Positions 5,747 through 9,110 of a DNA stretch of 9,110 bases are shown piece by piece. The notes below the pieces were generated by a model that did no database searches, was not told the origin of the DNA, and saw nothing but the letters and a program-made list of their open reading frames with translations. The translations under genes and the position numbers were made by a program. Each line of letters opens with the position of its first letter. Within the stretch, counting starts at the first letter, position 1. The stretch comes from Desulfuromonadaceae bacterium UBA2294 (GTDB lineage: Bacteria; Desulfobacterota; Desulfuromonadia; Desulfuromonadales; UBA2294). The DNA lies in NCBI GenBank assembly GCA_002345625.1, contig DDWE01000039.1, forward strand, positions 4,064 to 13,173, given 5' to 3'.

Positions 5747-6355
5747 TCAGCGGATCCAAGACGTATCACCACTCCCCTGACGCAGGACTTCAACCTTGTC
5801 ATCAAGCAAGCTGATGACGGTCGACGGGTCACCAAGCAGGCAGCCACCATCAATAACCGCATCCAGGGCATGGCCATGAAGACGCTGGATCTCTACCGGA
5901 TCGTGTAACGGCTCATCACCGGCGGCATTGACACTGGTTGTCACCAGAGGGTGGCCCAGTTCACGTACAATAGCCAGGGCGATGGGATTGTCAGGGATAC
6001 GGATTCCGACCGTTTTCTGCCGGGTGATCAGGGCAGCAGGGACCTGACGGGTCGCTTCCAGGACGAATGTATAAGGACCGGGGAGATGTCGTTTCATAAT
6101 TTTAAAGGCATTATTGCTGATCTGACAGTAGTTTGCGGCGTCAGAGATATCAGCACAAATGAACGAGAACGGTTTACGCGGGTCACGCTGTTTGATCTGA
6201 TACAAACGTTTAACCCCCTTCGCATTGAAGATATTGCAACTGAGCCCGTAAATCGTATCCGTCGGACAGGCGATCACCCCGCCCTGACGTAACAGATCGA
6301 CAACACGGCTGATTTGACGGGGTTGGGGATGATTTGGGTCGATGGGGATCAGCAT
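5747..6355 (-). CDS. Sua5/YciO/YrdC-family protein, YciO-like
   Basis: Family members with TsaC/YrdC activity make threonylcarbamoyl-AMP from threonine, bicarbonate and ATP for the t6A modification of ANN-decoding tRNAs. The 202-residue product shows PTDTIYGL (31-38), the basic K55-QRDPRK-P62 segment, LPGPYTFVL (91-99), TVGIRIPDNP (115-124), TTSVNAAG (139-146), DPSTVIS (176-182) and LRQGSG (191-196). The N-terminal IDPNHPQPRQI and the LMK/IMK-x3-PGxYTF pattern resemble E. coli YciO more than YrdC, so it may be a YciO paralogue rather than the essential TsaC. The start is ATG 6355, with GGAGGT 5 bases upstream; the frame continues nine codons further to 6382 without a comparable site. It is followed directly by the PDZ gene and may have its own promoter. 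Confidence 0.9.
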   Translation of the reverse strand: MLIPIDPNHPQPRQISRVVDLLRQGGVIACPTDTIYGLSCNIFNAKGVKRLYQIKQRDPRKPFSFICADISDAANYCQISNNAFKIMKRHLPGPYTFVLEATRQVPAALITRQKTVGIRIPDNPIALAIVRELGHPLVTTSVNAAGDEPLHDPVEIQRLHGHALDAVIDGGCLLGDPSTVISLLDDKVEVLRQGSGDTSWIR

Positions 6356-6360
6356 GGTGT

Positions 6361-6366
6361 ACCTCC
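6361..6366 (-). promoter_or_regulatory. Strong ribosome binding site of the yciO-like gene
   Basis: GGAGGT on the minus strand lies 5 bases before ATG 6355 and decides this start over the in-frame ATG at 6382. Confidence 0.75.
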
Positions 6367-6394
6367 GTTTGTACGTCTGCACCTTACGCGCACA

Positions 6395-6424
6395 TTCATA
6401 TCACAGAAACAGTCGGACTGTGAA
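6395..6424 (-). promoter_or_regulatory. Possible promoter with operator-like dyad before the yciO-like gene
   Basis: On the minus strand TTCACA (6419-6424, 5 of 6) and TATGAA (6395-6400, 4 of 6, preceded by TG as in an extended -10) are 18 bases apart. The spacer holds a perfect inverted repeat ACAGTC-C-GACTGT (6409-6421). It overlaps an alternative pairing TCACAG/CTGTGA (6418-6423 with 6401-6406). This is the only sizeable gap (79 bases) in the pnp-side series, so an internal promoter, possibly repressor-controlled, is plausible. Confidence 0.4.
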
Positions 6425-6434
6425 CACGAACCGA

Positions 6435-6707
6435 TCACAGCAGATAGACCAGCCCTTCAATTCCACGCAGTTGTGCATAAATTGCTTCGAGCTGTTCACG
6501 ATTGTGCACACGGACCAGCACCGAAACACAACAGTACCGTCCACCGGAACTTTGACGATCACGTAACGCATCGACGCTGCAAGGCAACACGCAATTGACC
6601 GCGTCAAGAACCATAGTCCGGAACTCAGTCGTCACACCAACATCACAAAAAGCCTTGAAAGTAAAATCACTCGGAAAATCGATTTCGACGGTTGTCGGGG
6701 TTGTCAT
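6435..6707 (-). CDS. DUF493 (YbeD-like) protein
   Basis: The 90-residue product matches the small DUF493/YbeD family: FPSDFTFK (11-18) near the N terminus, R51-QSSGGRYCCVSV (51-63) in the middle, and QLEAIYAQL followed by a short hydrophobic end (72-90). Family structures show an ACT-like alpha/beta fold, and a regulatory role is often guessed but not established. ATG 6707 overlaps the TGA of dut (ATGA), with AGGGGG 4 bases before it, so it is translationally coupled to dut. Cysteines replace the usual serine or threonine at residues 59-60; there are five cysteines in total, which is high for a 90-residue member. Confidence 0.85.
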   Translation of the reverse strand: MTTPTTVEIDFPSDFTFKAFCDVGVTTEFRTMVLDAVNCVLPCSVDALRDRQSSGGRYCCVSVLVRVHNREQLEAIYAQLRGIEGLVYLL

Positions 6708-7171
6708 TGCTCCCCCTGACTTGCAGAGCGGACCCCGGTATGACCAAAGCCACCGCCACCACGGCTAGTGGTATCGAGCTGCTCCACCAGCTGTAGACCG
6801 GCCTGCACCACCGGAGCTATCACCAATTGAGCGATGCGGTCGCCATGCGCTACGGTCACCGGATCAGCACCATGATTGATCAGCAAAACACAAATTTCAC
6901 CACGATAATCAGCGTCAATGGTTCCGGGGGAATTGAGCAAGGTGATCCCCTGTTTAAACGCCAGTCCAGATCGGGGACGAACTTGTCCCTCAAAACCTGG
7001 AGGTATCGCCAGAGCGATACCGGTCGGCACCCGCAGTCGCTCTCCTGGCTGCAGAACCAGTGAATCATCCAGAGCCGCACTCAAATCCATCCCGGCGGCA
7101 TGCTCGGTCATATAAGCCGGCAGGATCGCATCAGGGCGCAAACGGCAAATGGACAGGCAAGGATTGAGCAT
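6704..7171 (-). CDS. dut: dUTP diphosphatase (dUTPase)
   Basis: This trimeric cytoplasmic enzyme hydrolyses dUTP to dUMP and pyrophosphate, keeping uracil out of DNA and feeding thymidylate synthesis. All five motifs are present in the 155-residue product: AGMDL (26-30), PRSGLA (66-71), GTIDADYRGE (83-92, with catalytic-water-binding D86 and uracil-stacking Y89), GDRIAQLVIAP (110-120) and the flexible C-terminal RGGGGFGHTG (137-146). The length is normal. ATG 7171 has AAGGAG 6 bases upstream and follows the M16 peptidase stop by 16 bases. It overlaps the DUF493 gene by four bases. Confidence 0.97.
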   Translation of the reverse strand: MLNPCLSICRLRPDAILPAYMTEHAAGMDLSAALDDSLVLQPGERLRVPTGIALAIPPGFEGQVRPRSGLAFKQGITLLNSPGTIDADYRGEICVLLINHGADPVTVAHGDRIAQLVIAPVVQAGLQLVEQLDTTSRGGGGFGHTGVRSASQGEQ

Positions 7172-7187
7172 CCATCTCTCCTTGAAC

Positions 7188-8459
7188 TTAAGGGGACAAG
7201 TCTCCGATCGTCAGATCCAGGGCAGAAAAATCTACTTGTCGCACCGGCCCGAGCAGTTGAAGACAAAGGGTGTCATCAGTAAACAGCTTATTCGCCAAAC
7301 GCAGTAGATCATCGACCGTTACCGCATCGATTCCACGCAGGACTTCGTCGATCGGAACGACTCGCCGAAGATAAATTTCATTCTGTGCCAGACGAATCAT
7401 CCTCTGATCCGTCCCTTCCAGAGTCAACAACAAGCTCCCTTTAAGCTGATTCTGCGTCGCCAGTAGACCCTGTGCTGTCACCGGATTTTTACGCAGGTCG
7501 TGAAGCTCGGCCAGCACCAGACGGATGGTCTCGAGCGCATCATCAGGGGCTGTTGCAGCGCAGACCACCAACGTACCGGCATCGGAATGGCATTGCGCAT
7601 AACTGAAGATCGAATAGGCAAGCCCCCTCTTCTCACGGATCGACTGAAACAGCCTTGAACTCATGCCCCGCCCGAGCAGGGAATTAAGCAAATGCAAGGG
7701 AATCCGGTCGGCACTGTTTTGGGCCAGACCTTTTGTCCCGAGACAAAAATGGAGCTGCTCCAACCCTTTAGTCCGTTGCGCCAGTTGATGGTTGTACCGG
7801 GGAGGTCGGCCCGAATCAGTTGGAGCACCCGACGGCAATGTTGAAAACGCTGCCGCAACAAGATCAACAATATGTCCATGCTCAAGACAACCGGCAGCGG
7901 CGATAACAAGATTAGTGCCACAGTAATGCTGGTGATAAAAAGCAAGCAAATCTTCTCGCTCAAGACCGGTGATCGACGACTCAGAACCACAAACAGGGCG
8001 TGACAGTGAATGGCCTTGCAGAAGAAGCTCATTAAACAGATCGTGCACGAGATCATCAGCAGCATCCTCAACCTGGGCAATTTCGTTAAGGATGACCCGA
8101 CGCTCTTTTTCGATTTCATCGAAATCAAAGCGTGAGCTCTGGAGAAGATCAGCTAGAAGATCGACAACCTGTGGGAGGTCGGATGCGAGGGTCTTGACGT
8201 AATAACAACAATGTTCAGAACTGGAAAAAGCATTAAGGCACCCGCCGACCGCATCGAGTTCCCGGGCGATGGTCAGGGCGGAGCGGCGCTCGGTCCCCCT
8301 GAACAGCATGTGCTCAATAAAATGGGAGATACCGGTCTGGGTGGCGGCTTCATGACGAGAACCGGCCGTCACCCAGGCGCCAAGGGCGACTGAGTGAACG
8401 GCCGGTATTTGTTCGGTAATGACCCGAATACCATTATCCAGGGTCGTTGCTTGAATCAT
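7188..8459 (-). CDS. M16 family zinc peptidase (M16B, processing-peptidase-like)
   Basis: The 423-residue, two-lobed product resembles the mitochondrial processing peptidase beta subunit and Bacillus YmxG/PepR-type proteins. The N-terminal lobe has the inverted zinc motif H46-F-I-E49-H50 with the third ligand E126 (VILNEIAQVED), so it should be active. The C-terminal lobe carries the usual GRGMSSRLFQSIREKRGLAYSI segment (about 265-286). No signal peptide is visible, so it is probably cytoplasmic or exported by another route. The gene starts 18 bases after the pnp stop. ATG 8459 is kept because the protein then begins in the family's normal place (TTLDNGIRVI), but the nearest Shine-Dalgarno-like AAGGA is about 15 bases away and overlaps the pnp stop. 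Translation may depend on pnp. The neighbourhood pnp-M16-dut is seen in several bacterial groups. Confidence 0.93.
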   Translation of the reverse strand: MIQATTLDNGIRVITEQIPAVHSVALGAWVTAGSRHEAATQTGISHFIEHMLFRGTERRSALTIARELDAVGGCLNAFSSSEHCCYYVKTLASDLPQVVDLLADLLQSSRFDFDEIEKERRVILNEIAQVEDAADDLVHDLFNELLLQGHSLSRPVCGSESSITGLEREDLLAFYHQHYCGTNLVIAAAGCLEHGHIVDLVAAAFSTLPSGAPTDSGRPPRYNHQLAQRTKGLEQLHFCLGTKGLAQNSADRIPLHLLNSLLGRGMSSRLFQSIREKRGLAYSIFSYAQCHSDAGTLVVCAATAPDDALETIRLVLAELHDLRKNPVTAQGLLATQNQLKGSLLLTLEGTDQRMIRLAQNEIYLRRVVPIDEVLRGIDAVTVDDLLRLANKLFTDDTLCLQLLGPVRQVDFSALDLTIGDLSP

Positions 8460-8477
8460 TATTTTTCGATGCGGTCC

Positions 8478-9110
8478 TTAGAGCGACTGCCCAAGAGCTT
8501 CCTTGCGCGAGAGCTTGATCTTGCCCTGTTTGTCGATACCGATGCACTTGACCAGCACTTCGTCCCCTTCCTTAAGGACGTCGGTCACATTGCGGACGCG
8601 CTCTTCAGCCAGTTCAGAGATATGGACAAGGCCATCGGTGCCGGGATAGATCTCGACAAATGCACCGAACTCCATAACCTTGCGCACGGTCCCCTGATAG
8701 AGCTTGCCGACTTCGGCTTCCTGAGTCAGGTCGCGAATCATCTTGATCGCTTTTTTCGCCGCATCACCATCAGCAGAAGCGATATTGATCCGGCCATCGT
8801 CCTCGATGTCAATGGAGCAACCGGTCGCTTCAATGATACCGCGAATATTCTTGCCACCGGAACCGATGACGGTCCGGACCTGATCAGATTTGACGTAGAT
8901 CGTCGTAATGCGCGGTGCGTAGGGCGACAGATCGCCACGCGGTGCGGCAATCGCCTCGGCCATCTTGCCGAGAATATGAATACGGCCGTCGCGCGCCTGC
9001 GCCAGAGCCTGCTTCATGATCGCCTTATCGACACCGATGATTTTAATATCCATCTGCAAAGCGGCAACGCCGTTGGCGGTGCCGGTGACCTTGAAGTCCA
9101 TGTCGCCGAG
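8478..9110 (-). CDS. pnp: Polyribonucleotide nucleotidyltransferase, C-terminal part
   Basis: PNPase degrades RNA 3' to 5' by phosphorolysis. The frame is open to the window edge, so only about the last 210 residues are seen of a protein usually near 700. Visible in order are the end of the second RNase PH domain (LGDMDFKVTGT, containing active-site aspartate residues), a KH domain with the VIGSGGKNIRGI loop (about residues 70-130 of the visible part), and an S1 RNA-binding domain (about 134-202, GTVRKVMEFGAFVEI and GLVHISELAEERV). The protein ends a few residues after S1, without the E. coli-type extension used in RNase E contact. It is probably the first or second gene of the right-hand series, with rpsO expected upstream. 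Confidence 0.97.
   Translation of the reverse strand, partial: LGDMDFKVTGTANGVAALQMDIKIIGVDKAIMKQALAQARDGRIHILGKMAEAIAAPRGDLSPYAPRITTIYVKSDQVRTVIGSGGKNIRGIIEATGCSIDIEDDGRINIASADGDAAKKAIKMIRDLTQEAEVGKLYQGTVRKVMEFGAFVEIYPGTDGLVHISELAEERVRNVTDVLKEGDEVLVKCIGIDKQGKIKLSRKEALGQSL

Noticed and set aside
7661..8128. Second minus-strand frame of 155 codons inside the M16 gene
   Set aside because: It overlaps the M16 peptidase in another frame on the same strand, has no ribosome site and shows no recognisable motif.

Overview
The window looks like ordinary chromosome from a Gram-negative bacterium, most likely a Desulfuromonadales-type (Desulfuromonadota, formerly deltaproteobacterial) organism. The reasons are the housekeeping order pnp - M16 peptidase - dut, an upstream-pgsA/downstream-tRNA-Gly arrangement, a DUF4124-type lytic transglycosylase, moderate GC content and Shine-Dalgarno sites of the AAGGAG type. 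This placement rests on gene order and family resemblance, not on a search. No mobile element, CRISPR array, phage gene or integron is visible.

Layout. Left block (1-2644, minus strand): nupC-like nucleoside transporter, then a likely weak terminator, then a lytic transglycosylase gene whose stop overlaps the start of pgsA, then a separate promoter and the first 24 bases of a tRNA-Gly that runs off the window. Middle (2645-4951): a 168-base divergent intergenic region with a promoter facing each way, then one long plus-strand gene. That gene encodes a membrane-anchored HAMP-PAS protein with a degenerate histidine-kinase core fused to a complete DEDDh 3'-5' exonuclease domain. Right block (4948-9110, minus strand): a tight gene series pnp (3' part only) - M16 zinc peptidase - dut - DUF493 - yciO/yrdC-like - PDZ protein - small cysteine-tailed protein. 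Most spacings are 0-20 bases or ATGA overlaps. The one larger gap (79 bases, before the yciO-like gene) carries a promoter-like site with an inverted repeat in its spacer.

Functionally the right block handles RNA turnover, protein processing and dUTP removal, with a possible tRNA-modification or YciO-type enzyme. The left block handles nucleoside uptake, murein cleavage and phosphatidylglycerol synthesis. The most unusual object is the sensor-exonuclease fusion at 2813-4951: its kinase region lacks both the phospho-accepting histidine and the ATP-binding asparagine, while every exonuclease catalytic residue is kept. It ends in a stop codon that overlaps the stop codon of the convergent cysteine-tailed gene. 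This is the best candidate for something under-described, although related sensor/exonuclease fusions probably exist in other Proteobacteria.
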